This document shows positions 27,864 through 36,423 of a stretch of 64,000 bases of DNA, piece by piece. Source of the stretch: Flexivirga oryzae (GTDB taxonomy: Bacteria; Actinomycetota; Actinomycetes; Actinomycetales; Dermatophilaceae); contig NZ_JACHVQ010000001.1 in NCBI RefSeq assembly GCF_014190805.1, positions 2,480,001 to 2,544,000 on the forward strand. The letters run 5' to 3'. The first letter of the stretch is position 1. Each line of letters opens with the position of its first letter. Under the pieces are notes generated by a model, which was given only the letters and a program-made list of their open reading frames with translations, ran no database searches and was not told where the DNA came from. The position numbers and the translations under genes are program-made.

Positions 27864-29060
27864 TCACCCACCATAGTGAGTCGCCCCGTCGGCCGCGTGC
27901 GTTCGGGCGGCGAACCGCGGCACGTGCATCAGCACCCGGGTGCCGGCACCCGGCGCGGTCTCCACGACCAGGCCGTACTGTTCGCCGAACGTCGCGCGCA
28001 GCCGCATGTCGACGTTGGACAGGCCGACCGAGTCCGCCTGGGCGACCCCGTCGAGTGCCGCCTGGATCCGTTCGGGATCCTCACCAACGCCGTTGTCCTC
28101 CACCGAGATCCGCACGTCGGCGCCGTCGGACAGCGCCTCGACGACGATCTCGCCTGGGCCGGATTTGGGCTCCAGGCCGTGGCGCACGGCATTCTCGACG
28201 ACCGGTTGCAGGGACAGGTAGGGCACCATCACCGTCAGGCAGTCGGGCGCGATCCGCAGGGTGACCCGCAGCCGGTCACCGAAGCGGGCCCGCTCCAGGG
28301 TGAGGTACTGCTCGATGGCCTGCAGCTCGTCGGCCAGCGCGGTGTATTCACCGCGCCGGCGGAACGAGTAGCGGGTGAAGTCGGCGAACTCCAGCAGCAG
28401 TTCACGGGCCCGGTCCGGATCGGTGCGCACGAACGCCGCGATGGTGGTGAGCGCGTTGTAGATGAAGTGCGGCGAGATCTGGGCACGCAGGGCGCGCAGC
28501 TCCGCCTCCACCAGGCCGGAGCGGCGCCGGTCCACCTCGGCCAGCTCGAGCTGGCCGCTCACCCAGTCAGCGACCTCGTGGGTCGCCTTGATCACCGGTG
28601 CGCCGGCCATGGTGACCACCGCGTGCAGCGTCCCCACCACGGAGCCGTCCACGACGAGCGGCACCGAGATCACGTCGCGCAGCCGGCAGCCGGGATCCTC
28701 GCAGCTGATCCTGTCCACCCGGGCCCGGCCGTCCTCGAAGGTCGTCATGGCCGCGGCCAGCACGTCGGCGCGATGCTCTTCGCCGTGGCCGTCCCAGCCG
28801 AGGACGCTGCGACCGTCGCTCAGCGCGACCGCCGGTGCGGTCAGCAGCGGGCGCAGCGAGCGGACGGCGCGTTCCGCGGAGGCCTCGGTCAGGCCCTCAC
28901 GCAGCGGCCGGGCGGCGCGGTTGGCCTCGTGCAGGGTGCGTAGGGTCGCCCGGTCTGCCTCGCTGCCCATCCCGCGGTGCCGCCGCGCCCACCACCACAG
29001 GGCCGCGACCGGCAGGACGAGGAGCACGGCGATCGTCACCGCGACGCCCACGTTGTTCAC
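27864..29060 (-). CDS. LytS-like sensor histidine kinase (His_kinase/PF06580 type)
   Basis: 398 residues. One N-terminal membrane helix (VAVTIAVLLVLPVAALWWWA) is followed by a GAF-like region (residues about 60-185, with two Cys in CEDPGCRLRD) and the PF06580 core: LRALRAQISPHFIYNALTTIAAFV carries the phosphoacceptor His in SPHFIYN (core LRAQISPHFIYNAL). The ATPase part has YLSLQPVVENAVRHGLEPK and VEDNGVGEDP, then VGLSNVDMRLRATFG. The single helix and cytoplasmic GAF suggest an internal metabolite or redox signal, not a membrane stimulus. It is the first gene of the operon. Confidence 0.9.
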   Translation of the reverse strand: MNNVGVAVTIAVLLVLPVAALWWWARRHRGMGSEADRATLRTLHEANRAARPLREGLTEASAERAVRSLRPLLTAPAVALSDGRSVLGWDGHGEEHRADVLAAAMTTFEDGRARVDRISCEDPGCRLRDVISVPLVVDGSVVGTLHAVVTMAGAPVIKATHEVADWVSGQLELAEVDRRRSGLVEAELRALRAQISPHFIYNALTTIAAFVRTDPDRARELLLEFADFTRYSFRRRGEYTALADELQAIEQYLTLERARFGDRLRVTLRIAPDCLTVMVPYLSLQPVVENAVRHGLEPKSGPGEIVVEALSDGADVRISVEDNGVGEDPERIQAALDGVAQADSVGLSNVDMRLRATFGEQYGLVVETAPGAGTRVLMHVPRFAARTHAADGATHYGG

Positions 29061-29138
29061 GGCGACACGCTAGAGCACCGGTGCGCGCGGCGCCCGGCAT
29101 ACCACCGACACCCCCGCGACCGAAAGGAGCACAAAATG

Positions 29139-29183
29139 ACCGAGCGGAGTGGAAAAACCAGTGGTTTATCCACTCCGCTCGGT
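29139..29183 (-). terminator. Strong terminator of tsf
   Basis: A 15-base arm at 29139-29153 pairs perfectly with 29169-29183, and the loop has its own nested stem (AAACC with GGTTT). It lies 34 bases after the tsf stop. It separates the translation cluster from the acetate operon. Confidence 0.85.
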
Positions 29184-29216
29184 GCGGATGTACTCCCCTC
29201 GGTCAGAGGGGGCGTA

Positions 29217-30044
29217 TCAGATGCCGACCTTGAAGCGCAGGAAACCGGTGACCTCCGCGCCCGCCTCCTCGGCGACCTTGGCGACGGTCTTCTTGGAGTC
29301 CTTGGCGAACGGCTGCTCGAGCAGGACGTTCTCCTTGAAGTAGCCGTTGACGCGGCCCTCGATGATCTTCGGCAGGGCGGCCTCCGGCTTGCCCTCCTCC
29401 TTGGCGGTCGCCTCGGCGACGCGGCGCTCGTTCTCCACGGTCTCGGCCGGGATCTCCTCGCGGGCGAGGACGGTCGGGCTGAACGCCGCGACGTGCATCG
29501 CGATGTCACGGGCGATCGTCTCGTCGCCACCCTTGACCGCGACCAGGACGCCGATCTGCGCCGGCAGGTCGGGGCTGGTCTTGTGCAGGTAGGACACGAC
29601 GGTCTCGCCCTCGAGGCGGCCCACGCGGCGGATCTCGATCTTCTCGCCGATGGTCGCACCGGCGCCCGCGACGAGGTCCTGCACGGTGCCGTCGTCGACG
29701 CTCGACGCGAGCAGGGCGTCGACGTCCGCGGCCTTGCTGGCCACGGCCTGGGCCAGCACCTGGTCGGCCAGCGCGATGAACTTCTCGCCCTTGGCGACGA
29801 AGTCGGTCTCGCAGTTGATCTCCAGCAGGGTGCCGACGCCGGTCTCGACCTGGGCGGCGACCAGGCCGTTGGCGGTGGTGCGGCCCTCGCGCTTGGTCAC
29901 GCCCTTGAGGCCCTTGACCCGCAGGATCTCGGTGGCCTTGGCCTTGTCGCCGTCGGCCTCGTCGAGCGCCTTCTTGACGTCGAGCATGCCGGCACCGGTC
30001 TGCTCGCGCAGCGCCTTGATGTCAGCAGCGGTGTAGTTGGCCAT
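29217..30044 (-). CDS. tsf: Elongation factor Ts
   Basis: 275 residues. The N-terminal UBA-like domain MANYTAADIKALREQTGAGMLDVKKAL is seen (in parts: AADIKALRE and TGAGMLDVKKAL), with EADGDKAKATEILRVKG, NGLVAAQ, and the core INCETDFVAKGEKF (TDFVA). It is the nucleotide exchange factor for EF-Tu. The start at 30044 is set by the invariant N-terminus; the frame upstream to 30122 is not coding. It follows rpsB by 131 bases that contain a 10-bp hairpin. Confidence 0.97.
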   Translation of the reverse strand: MANYTAADIKALREQTGAGMLDVKKALDEADGDKAKATEILRVKGLKGVTKREGRTTANGLVAAQVETGVGTLLEINCETDFVAKGEKFIALADQVLAQAVASKAADVDALLASSVDDGTVQDLVAGAGATIGEKIEIRRVGRLEGETVVSYLHKTSPDLPAQIGVLVAVKGGDETIARDIAMHVAAFSPTVLAREEIPAETVENERRVAEATAKEEGKPEAALPKIIEGRVNGYFKENVLLEQPFAKDSKKTVAKVAEEAGAEVTGFLRFKVGI

Positions 30045-30095
30045 GTGTGTGCTTCGCTCCTTCGCGAAAGTGGCAGTACAGAAAAGTTGTGGGAG

Positions 30096-30118
30096 GTATG
30101 GCGCCGCTGGCGCCATAC
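30096..30118. promoter_or_regulatory. 10-bp perfect hairpin in the rpsB-tsf spacer
   Basis: GTATGGCGCC at 30096-30105 is perfectly inverted as GGCGCCATAC at 30109-30118 with a 3-base loop. It may attenuate read-through from rpsB into tsf. Both arms contain the GTATGNC motif that is abundant across the window. Confidence 0.55.
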
Positions 30119-30175
30119 ACACTCCGGCGCGCCCGCCGGACCCCGACGCGCGGCCCGGCGCGGCGCGTCAGCGGA

Positions 30176-31090
30176 TCAGGACTCGGCGATCTCTTCGGCG
30201 GCCTTCTCGGTGGCCTCGGCCACCGCAGCCTGCTCGGCCGGGTCGACGACGTCGGCGGCAGCGGTCGCGTCGGCGGCCTCCTTGACCGAGGTCGGACCGG
30301 TCTCGATGTCGGTCTTGTCGGCGGCGTCCTCGGAGGCGAGCAGCTCGCGCTCCCACTCGGCCATCGGCTCGGAGGCCTCGGCCTCGTCCGAACCGCCACC
30401 CGAGCGGGCGATCAGGCCCTCGGCCACGGCGTCGGCGACCACGCGGGTCAGCAGCGTGACGGAGCGGATCGCGTCGTCGTTGCCCGGGATCTTGTAGTCA
30501 ACCTCGTCGGGGTCGCAGTTGGTGTCCAGGATCGCGATGACCGGGATGTTCAGCTTGCGCGCCTCGGTGACGGCGAGGTGCTCCTTCTTGGTGTCGACGA
30601 CCCAGACGGCCGAGGGCACCTTGGCCATGTCGCGGATACCGCCGAGGGTGCGCTCCAGCTTGTCCTTCTCCCGCTTGAGGACCAGGAGCTCCTTCTTGGT
30701 GCGACCGGAGCCGGCGACGTCGGCGTAGTCGATCTCCTCGAGCTCCTTGAGCCGCGCGAGACGCTTGTGGACGGTGTTGAAGTTGGTCAGCATGCCGCCG
30801 AGCCAGCGGTGGTTGACGTAGGGCATGCCGACGCGGGTGGCCTGCTCCTGGATCGACTCCTGCGCCTGCTTCTTGGTGCCGACGAACAGGATCGTGCCGC
30901 CGTGGGCCACGGTCTGCTTGATGAACTCGAACGCGTCGTTGATGTAGGTCAGCGACTGCTGCAGGTCGATGATGTAGATGCCGTTGCGCTCGGTGAGGAT
31001 GAAGCGCTTCATCTTGGGGTTCCAGCGACGGGTCTGGTGCCCGAAGTGGACGCCGCTCTCGAGGAGCTGGCGGGTCGTGACGACGGCCAT
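30176..31090 (-). CDS. rpsB: 30S ribosomal protein S2
   Basis: 304 residues. The S2 N-terminus VTTRQLLESGVHFGHQTRRWNPKM is recognisable (TTRQLLESGVHFGHQTRRW in short), with HRWLGGMLTNF, and PVIAILDTNCDPDEVDYKIPGNDDA. About 65 extra C-terminal residues rich in Ala, Glu and Asp follow the core, which is common in high-GC actinobacteria and probably disordered. S2 commonly represses its own operon. A hairpin lies early in the long leader. Confidence 0.97.
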   Translation of the reverse strand: MAVVTTRQLLESGVHFGHQTRRWNPKMKRFILTERNGIYIIDLQQSLTYINDAFEFIKQTVAHGGTILFVGTKKQAQESIQEQATRVGMPYVNHRWLGGMLTNFNTVHKRLARLKELEEIDYADVAGSGRTKKELLVLKREKDKLERTLGGIRDMAKVPSAVWVVDTKKEHLAVTEARKLNIPVIAILDTNCDPDEVDYKIPGNDDAIRSVTLLTRVVADAVAEGLIARSGGGSDEAEASEPMAEWERELLASEDAADKTDIETGPTSVKEAADATAAADVVDPAEQAAVAEATEKAAEEIAES

Positions 31091-31261
31091 GCCGAAGTCC
31101 TTTCTGATATGGGTTTCCAGTTGTCTTCACGCATGTCGTCGGTATGACGCACACGCAAACCTGGCGCCCCGATGGGTCCGGACCGACCCGCTCCCCGAGG
31201 AGAACCGGCCGGACTGACGGACCCACCCCGGCATACACCGGCGTGAGACGCGCGAATTCGA

Positions 31262-31279
31262 CCCAGTGGTGACACTGGG
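31262..31279 (-). promoter_or_regulatory. Hairpin early in the rpsB leader
   Basis: CCCAGTG at 31262-31268 pairs with CACTGGG at 31273-31279 around a 4-base loop. It would lie near the 5' end of a transcript starting at the promoter proposed just upstream (31290-31318). The leader to the rpsB start is about 190 bases, long enough for S2 feedback control. That role is inference. Confidence 0.4.
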
Positions 31280-31289
31280 CCGTGGCAAC

Positions 31290-31318
31290 AGTCTACGGGC
31301 ACCGGCACCGGCAGCGAA
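31290..31318 (-). promoter_or_regulatory. Candidate rpsB promoter
   Basis: On the minus strand TTTCGC and TAGACT are 18 bases apart, acceptable housekeeping sigma -35 and -10 elements. The 312-base gap between rpsB and the plus-strand aminotransferase holds no gene. Confidence 0.4.
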
Positions 31319-31402
31319 ATCGGGCGGTCGCGAGGGCCTCTACCGACGCGCGGCGCGGGCGCGGGCCGCGTCGTTCCGGGGCGGGTCTAGCGTGACAGGT
31401 CT

Positions 31403-32572
31403 ATGGACACGCAGCTGATCGACCGCATGCAGGGCTTCGGCGCCACGATCTTCGGGGAGATGTCGGCCCTGGCCGCACGCACCGGCGCCATCAACCTCGG
31501 GCAGGGCTTCCCGGACACCGACGGCCCGACGCAGGTGCTGGAGGCGGCCCGGCGCGCCATCGCGGACGGCCGCAACCAGTATCCGCCGGCGCGCGGCATA
31601 CCCGAACTGCGCGCAGCGATCGCCGCGCACCAGCGCCGCTTCTACGACCTGAGCATCGACGCCGACACCCAGGTGCTGGTCACCGTGGGCGCGACCGAGG
31701 CGATCGCGTCGGCCGTGCTCGCGCTGTGTGAGCCGGGTGACGAGGTGGTCACCTTCGAGCCCTACTACGACTCGTATGCCGCGACGATCGCGCTGGCCGG
31801 AGCCGTCCGCCGGACCAGTCCGCTGCGCTTCCCGGACTTCGCGATCGACGAGGAGTCGTTGCGGGCGGCGTTCTCGGACAAGACCCGCCTGGTGCTGCTC
31901 AACACCCCGCACAACCCGACCGGGAAGGTGTTCACCCGGGCCGAGCTGGAGCTGATCGCTGGCTTGGCCCGCGAGCACGACGCGATCGTGGTCACCGACG
32001 AGGTGTACGAGCACCTGGTCTTCGACGGCGGGCAGCACGTGCCGATGGCGACGCTGCCGGGGACGTTCGACCGGACGATCACGATCAGTTCGGGGGGCAA
32101 GACGTTCGCGGCGACCGGGTGGAAGGTCGGCTGGCTGAGCGGTCCGGCGGAGCTAGTGACGGCCTGCGCGACCGTCAAGCAGTTCCTGACGTATGTCGGC
32201 AGCGGCCCCTTCCAGCCCGCGATCGCGACCGGCCTCGGCCTGCCGGACGAGGTGTTCACGTCGCTGGCGCACACCCTGCAGGACGGGCGCGACATCCTGA
32301 CCCGCGGTCTGCGCGAGGCCGGGCTGGCGGTCAGCGAGCCGCAGGCGACGTACTTCGCGATCGCCGACGTGTCGTCGGTCGGTGCGACCGACGCGCTGGA
32401 ATTCTGTTGGCAGTTGCCGGAACTCGTGGGTGTCGTCGGTGTGCCGGTGTCGGTCTTCTGCGACGATCCCGAGCTGGGCCGGACGTTGGTCCGTTTCGCG
32501 TTCTGCAAGCGTCCGGAGGTGCTGACCGAGGCCGCGACCCGGCTCGCCCGCCTCGCCGCCCCGACCCCCTGA
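31403..32572 (+). CDS. Class I/II PLP-dependent aminotransferase (DapC/methionine-aminotransferase-like)
   Basis: 389 residues. It has the fold-type I class I pattern: NLGQGFPDTDGP near 30, NQYPPARGIPELRAAIA near 65, GATEAIASAVLAL, LLNTPHNPTGKVF near 170, TDEVYEHLVF near 200 and the PLP Lys in SSGGKTFAATGWKVGW near 235. Close relatives are annotated N-succinyldiaminopimelate aminotransferase (DapC of mycobacteria) or YbdL-type methionine aminotransferase. Sequence alone does not separate these. It stands alone, divergent from rpsB. Confidence 0.88.
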   Translation: MDTQLIDRMQGFGATIFGEMSALAARTGAINLGQGFPDTDGPTQVLEAARRAIADGRNQYPPARGIPELRAAIAAHQRRFYDLSIDADTQVLVTVGATEAIASAVLALCEPGDEVVTFEPYYDSYAATIALAGAVRRTSPLRFPDFAIDEESLRAAFSDKTRLVLLNTPHNPTGKVFTRAELELIAGLAREHDAIVVTDEVYEHLVFDGGQHVPMATLPGTFDRTITISSGGKTFAATGWKVGWLSGPAELVTACATVKQFLTYVGSGPFQPAIATGLGLPDEVFTSLAHTLQDGRDILTRGLREAGLAVSEPQATYFAIADVSSVGATDALEFCWQLPELVGVVGVPVSVFCDDPELGRTLVRFAFCKRPEVLTEAATRLARLAAPTP

Positions 32573-32584
32573 ACCGCTCACCCC

Positions 32585-32684
32585 CTTGCCGAAAGGCTCA
32601 GCAACGCGCGACAGGCTCAGCAAATTGGCCCTTCGCGGCGCGGTGTTTCTGGGCCCGTGAGCATTTGCTGGGCCTCTCGGCAAG
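32585..32684. repeat. Palindromic intergenic element, family 1 copy B
   Basis: Arms 32585-32604 and 32665-32684 match at 18 of 20 positions as an inverted repeat. A second forward copy of the core (CAGGCTCAGCAAA) sits at about 32612-32624, so the order is forward-forward-reverse. The core GAGAGGCYCAGYAAA is shared with the element at 8248-8339. It fills the gap between the aminotransferase and the M23-like gene and may also act as a terminator. Confidence 0.7.
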
Positions 32685-32794
32685 AGGGGGTACGTGGCGG
32701 GGACGAGTCCACAGCCCCGCGGGTGGCCGGGCAGTGTCCACAGGCGCGGCTGCGGCCACTGGTCCGGCGGGAGGCCGCGGCGCAGCCTGCGGAC

Positions 32795-33310
32795 ATGAGC
32801 AATGTGTGGCGCGCCGTGGCCGCCTTCGTCGCGGCAGCCGGTGCGGCGCTCGGTGGCGGGTCCGCTGCTCCTCCGGTCAGCCTTGACCCGACACCGGCAG
32901 ACGGTTTCCGGTGGCCGCTGCACCCGAAACCGCAGGTGCTGCGACCGTTCGAGGCGCCGCCGCAGCCGTGGGCCGCGGGGCACCGGGGCGCCGATCTCGC
33001 GGGGTCGGTCGGCCAACCGGTGCTCGCGGCGGGTGCCGGCACGGTGTCCTTCTCGGGCGTGATCGCTGGTCGCGGCGTGATCGCCGTACAGCACGCCGGA
33101 GGGCGGCGGACTACCTACGAGCCGGTGACCGATCGGGATCCCACGGGCACCGTCGAGGCGGCCGGCGACCGCATCGCCACCCTGGCGGCCGGAGACCACT
33201 GCGGGGACAGACCGTGCCTGCACTGGGGACTGCTGGTCGGCCCGAACAACTATCGAGATCCGTTGTCGCTGCTGGAGTTTCGACCGGTGCGGCTGCTTCC
33301 TCTCGGCTGA
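32795..33310 (+). CDS. Secreted M23-like (LytM) peptidase domain protein with altered active site
   Basis: 171 residues. A signal peptide is likely (VWRAVAAFVAAAGAALGGGSA). The M23 fold follows: FRWPLHPKPQVLRPFE, then GHRGADLAG with the Zn ligands H63 and D67, GAGTVSFSGVIAGRGVIAVQHAGG, H135 and finally C-L-H at 141-143. In LytM enzymes this last motif is H-x-H; the second His (Zn ligand) is kept but the first, a catalytic base, is Cys here. The short one-domain form is common beside rpsB in actinobacteria. It may be a weak peptidase or only bind peptidoglycan. The start at 32795 is chosen because the signal peptide then begins at once. Confidence 0.8.
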   Translation: MSNVWRAVAAFVAAAGAALGGGSAAPPVSLDPTPADGFRWPLHPKPQVLRPFEAPPQPWAAGHRGADLAGSVGQPVLAAGAGTVSFSGVIAGRGVIAVQHAGGRRTTYEPVTDRDPTGTVEAAGDRIATLAAGDHCGDRPCLHWGLLVGPNNYRDPLSLLEFRPVRLLPLG

Positions 33311-33329
33311 CCGACCCGATCGGCGGGTC

Positions 33330-34268
33330 TCAGGCCTTACCGGCGGCGTTCGGCCGCTTCGGCCACGGCCACGCCTTGCACCCCTGCAGGCCGAGCGTCT
33401 GCTGCTGCATCACCGGGGCGTAGGCGCCCTTCTTCGAGCACAACTGGTGCCCGTGGCCCAGCGCATGGCCGACCTCGTGGTTGACCATGTACTCGCGATA
33501 GGTGCCGAGCTGGCCCTTGAAGTAGACGACGCCTTTCATCCACAGCTTGTAGTTGAGGACGACGTGGGCGCTGGTGTCGCACGAGGTGTCACCGTGGGTG
33601 GGCAACGGGGCGCAGAGTTTGTTGACCTCTTTCGGGCTCGCGACGAGCACCCGCATCTGTGGCTTGGTGCCCTTGGCCACCTGGTGCGGTGTGACCTGGA
33701 CGAACCGCACCTGGTCGACGCCCTGCCAGCCGCGCCGGTCCAGCAGCGCACTGCCGAACGCCTTGGCGACGTCAGCGGTGTCGGCGTGCATGCCGCCCTC
33801 GATCTGCAGCGAATAGGTAACCACCCGTCCGGTCTTGACCGTCGTCGTTTCGGGGACCGTCACGGCCGTGAACTTGCCGTTGCCCTGGGCCGGCACGGAC
33901 ACCGGCTTCGCGGTGGACGTTCTGCTCGCGGGCTTCGTCGACGTCGCGGTGCTCGACGCCGTGGTGCTCGACGCCGTGGTGCTCGGCGTCGCCGAACTCG
34001 AGGCGGATGTCGTGGCGGTGGCGGACGGTGCGGTGGCCGAACCTGGAGCCGGTGTGGTCGCGGCCGGCGATCCCGCCGCCGACTGGCCGCGGCCGTACAG
34101 CAGGTAGCCGGACAGTGCGCTGGCCAGCGCGAGTACGACGACGACCGCGATGACCGTCCGCATCAACCGGGCCTGGCGCTGTCGCCGCGCCTCCGCCGCG
34201 GAGATGTGCCGTGGAGGGGGCAGGGGGCCCTGCCGGTGCGCGCCACCGGTACGGCGATCCCGTCGCAT
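33330..34268 (-). CDS. Membrane-anchored DUF3152 protein with metzincin-type zinc motif
   Basis: 312 residues. A basic cytoplasmic segment (1-36) is followed by one membrane helix (TVIAVVVVLALASALSGYLLY, in part), a low-complexity Ser/Thr/Ala/Pro linker of about 65 residues (63-128), and a globular DUF3152 domain. The motif HEVGHALGHGH (H264, E265, H268, H274) is HExxHxxGxxH, the zinc-binding pattern of metzincin peptidases. Four Cys in the domain (219, 230, 277, 297) could form two disulphides. It should face outward from the cell. The linker resembles wall-spanning regions. The substrate is unknown. The start at 34268 excludes frames that run back into xerC. Confidence 0.85.
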   Translation of the reverse strand: MRRDRRTGGAHRQGPLPPPRHISAAEARRQRQARLMRTVIAVVVVLALASALSGYLLYGRGQSAAGSPAATTPAPGSATAPSATATTSASSSATPSTTASSTTASSTATSTKPASRTSTAKPVSVPAQGNGKFTAVTVPETTTVKTGRVVTYSLQIEGGMHADTADVAKAFGSALLDRRGWQGVDQVRFVQVTPHQVAKGTKPQMRVLVASPKEVNKLCAPLPTHGDTSCDTSAHVVLNYKLWMKGVVYFKGQLGTYREYMVNHEVGHALGHGHQLCSKKGAYAPVMQQQTLGLQGCKAWPWPKRPNAAGKA

Positions 34269-34296
34269 CTCGGGCGGACGCCCGCCCGATCCGAGG

Positions 34297-35229
34297 TCAG
34301 GCACGGGGATGCGCCTGGGCGAAGGTGCGGCGCAGCCGCTCGACGGACACGTGCGTGTAGACCTGGGTGGTGGCCAGGCTCGCGTGGCCGAGCAGCTCTT
34401 GCACCAGGCGTATGTCGGCTCCGCCCTCGACCAGGTGCGTTGCCGCGCTGTGCCGCAGTCCGTGCGGACCGAGGTCCGGGGCGCCGGGGGTTTCGCGCAG
34501 CAGCCGGTGCACGACCTCGCGGACCACGCGGGGGTCGACCCGTCGCCCTCGGGCACCGAGGAAGAGTGCCGGCCCGGACGCGGCGGCGACCAGCTTGGGC
34601 CGGCCGGCCTGCAGCCAGGTGTCCAGCGCCTCGACGGCCGGCCGCCCGAAGGGTACGGTCCGCTCCTTGTCGCCCTTGCCGATGACCCGCATGACACGTT
34701 CGGACCGGTCGACGTCGTCGATGTCGAGGCCGACCAGCTCGGCGACCCGGATCCCACTGGCGTACAGCAGTTCCAGCATCGCCCGGTCCCGCAGGTGCAC
34801 CGGGTCGGCGTCGTCGGCCGCGACGGCGGCCACGTCGAGCAGGGCGCTGGCCTGGTCCTGTCGCAGCACTTCCGGCAGGGTCTTCACCCGCTTCGGGGCC
34901 ACCAGCCGCTGGGCCGGGTTCGTGGTGATCTCGCCGGCGCGCTGCGCCCAGCCGAAGAAGCCTCGTGCGGCCGCGGACCGGCGTGCGAGGGTCGCCCGGC
35001 TCGCGCCCGCTGCGTCGAGCCCGGCGAGCCAGGACCGCAGGTCCGCCAGCGTGACGTCGTCCCAGGACGTGACGCCGCTGTCGGCGAGGCGGTCGGCCAG
35101 ATCGCGCAGGTCCGTGAGGTAGCCGCGGACGGTGTGCGGTGACCGCCCTCGCTCGGAACGCAGGTGTCGCTCGTACCCGGCGATCACCGGCTCCTGGAGT
35201 AGCGCGCTCGAACTTGTCACGACACCCAC
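34297..35229 (-). CDS. xerC: Tyrosine recombinase XerC
   Basis: 310 residues, right for chromosomal Xer recombinases. All catalytic residues are visible: R161 (SGIRVAEL), K185 (GKGDKERTVP), H256 and R259 (HGLRHSAATH), H282 (LLGHAS) and nucleophile Y291 (TTQVYTHV). The SAM-like N-terminal domain covers residues 10-95. It resolves chromosome dimers at dif with XerD. It is not an integrase of a mobile element: the location beside dprA and the translation cluster is the standard actinobacterial one, and no att repeats are seen. Confidence 0.93.
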   Translation of the reverse strand: MGVVTSSSALLQEPVIAGYERHLRSERGRSPHTVRGYLTDLRDLADRLADSGVTSWDDVTLADLRSWLAGLDAAGASRATLARRSAAARGFFGWAQRAGEITTNPAQRLVAPKRVKTLPEVLRQDQASALLDVAAVAADDADPVHLRDRAMLELLYASGIRVAELVGLDIDDVDRSERVMRVIGKGDKERTVPFGRPAVEALDTWLQAGRPKLVAAASGPALFLGARGRRVDPRVVREVVHRLLRETPGAPDLGPHGLRHSAATHLVEGGADIRLVQELLGHASLATTQVYTHVSVERLRRTFAQAHPRA

Positions 35230-35283
35230 AGGCTAGCCCGGGGTCGGCTCGACCGAGTGCGACCAACACGCCGGTGCCGCGCG

Positions 35284-36423
35284 TCAGCTTGCGTGGCCCG
35301 GGGTGCGTCGCCACCCGGACTCGATCCGCTCGACGAGTCGTGCGGCGTGCAACGCGGCCAGCCCGCGGGTCACTTCGCGAGCGCTGAGTCCGGCACTGAT
35401 CGCCAGCTTCTCGGCCGTCGTCCCCCGCACGACCGGCATCGCGTCGAGCAACCGGCGGTCGGACTCCTCCAGCGCGTCGAACAGCGTCGGCGCTGCACGC
35501 TTCGGCTCGGCGAGGTCGGCGCCGATCGCACCGAAGAGCTCTGCGCAATCGTCGACATCGGTCACCAGGGTCGCGCCGCAGTCACGGATCAACTGGTGTG
35601 GACCCGCACTGGCCGGACTCGTCACCGGTCCGGGCACGGCCGCGAGCAATCGACCGATCCGGGATGCCGCGGTGGCCGTCGAGCGCGATCCGCTGCGCAG
35701 CCCGGCCTCGACCACCAGGGTCCCCGGTGTCAGCGCCGCGATCAACCGGTTGCGCGACAGGAAACGCTGCTTCTGCGGTGCGAACCCGGGCGGCAACTCG
35801 GTGACGACGGCACCGGCCTGCTCGATCTGCCGCAACAACCCGGCGTTCGCCGCTGGGTAGGCGATGTCGATGCCGCAGGCCATGGCGGCGAAGGTGCGGC
35901 CACCGGCCGCGAGCGCACCGCGGTGACTGGCCGTGTCGATCCCGTGCGCACCACCGGACACGACGGTGAAGCCACGGCTGCTCAACCCGTAGGCGAGCTC
36001 CCCCGCCACCTGGGTGCCGTACGGCGTGGCGGCCCGTGCCCCGACCATCGAGATGCTGCGCTCGCACGACTCGCCGAGTGTTGCCTGACCGGCGATCCAC
36101 AGACAGAACGGTGGGTGCTCCAAATCGTTGAGCCCGCAAGGCCATTCGGCGTCCCCTGGTATGACGATCCGCGCCCCGACCTCCTCGGTCCGGGCGACGA
36201 TGCCGTCGACCCGAAGTTGCTCGGCCCGGGCGACGGCTCGACCGAAGGCGCCGCCCTCGTTGGACCGCACAAGGTCCCAGGCGGTGAACGGATCGAGTCC
36301 ACGCAACCGTGGCAGCATCGTCCTGTCCTCGGGCTCGACGGTCGCGGCCAGCGCGATCCGTACCGCCAACTGCGCATCCCGGCTTCCCCGCAGCGCCGTG
36401 ACCGGCCCCCGTTGCTCGTTCAT
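35284..36423 (-). CDS. dprA: DNA-processing protein DprA
   Basis: 379 residues. It carries the DprA Rossmann-like core: ISMVGARAATPYGTQVAGELAYGLSSRGFTVVSGGAHGIDTASHRGAL (in parts: VGARAATPYG, SGGAHGIDTASHRGAL), AMACGIDIAYPAAN, FLSRNRLIAALTPGTLVVEAGLRSGS, and a winged-helix-like C-terminal region (residues 310-375). DprA loads RecA on incoming single-stranded DNA during transformation and protects it. The GTATGNC motif described in the findings makes uptake worth testing. The ATG at 36423 overlaps the comM stop by 4 bases. Confidence 0.95.
   Translation of the reverse strand: MNEQRGPVTALRGSRDAQLAVRIALAATVEPEDRTMLPRLRGLDPFTAWDLVRSNEGGAFGRAVARAEQLRVDGIVARTEEVGARIVIPGDAEWPCGLNDLEHPPFCLWIAGQATLGESCERSISMVGARAATPYGTQVAGELAYGLSSRGFTVVSGGAHGIDTASHRGALAAGGRTFAAMACGIDIAYPAANAGLLRQIEQAGAVVTELPPGFAPQKQRFLSRNRLIAALTPGTLVVEAGLRSGSRSTATAASRIGRLLAAVPGPVTSPASAGPHQLIRDCGATLVTDVDDCAELFGAIGADLAEPKRAAPTLFDALEESDRRLLDAMPVVRGTTAEKLAISAGLSAREVTRGLAALHAARLVERIESGWRRTPGHAS

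Noticed and set aside
29136..29220. Small frame starting ATGACCGAGCGG on the plus strand after the tsf stop
   Set aside because: It lies on the 15-bp terminator hairpin and has no coding signature.
34297..35229. Possibility that the tyrosine recombinase marks an integrated element
   Set aside because: It is the chromosomal XerC type in its usual position next to dprA, with no att duplications or phage genes.
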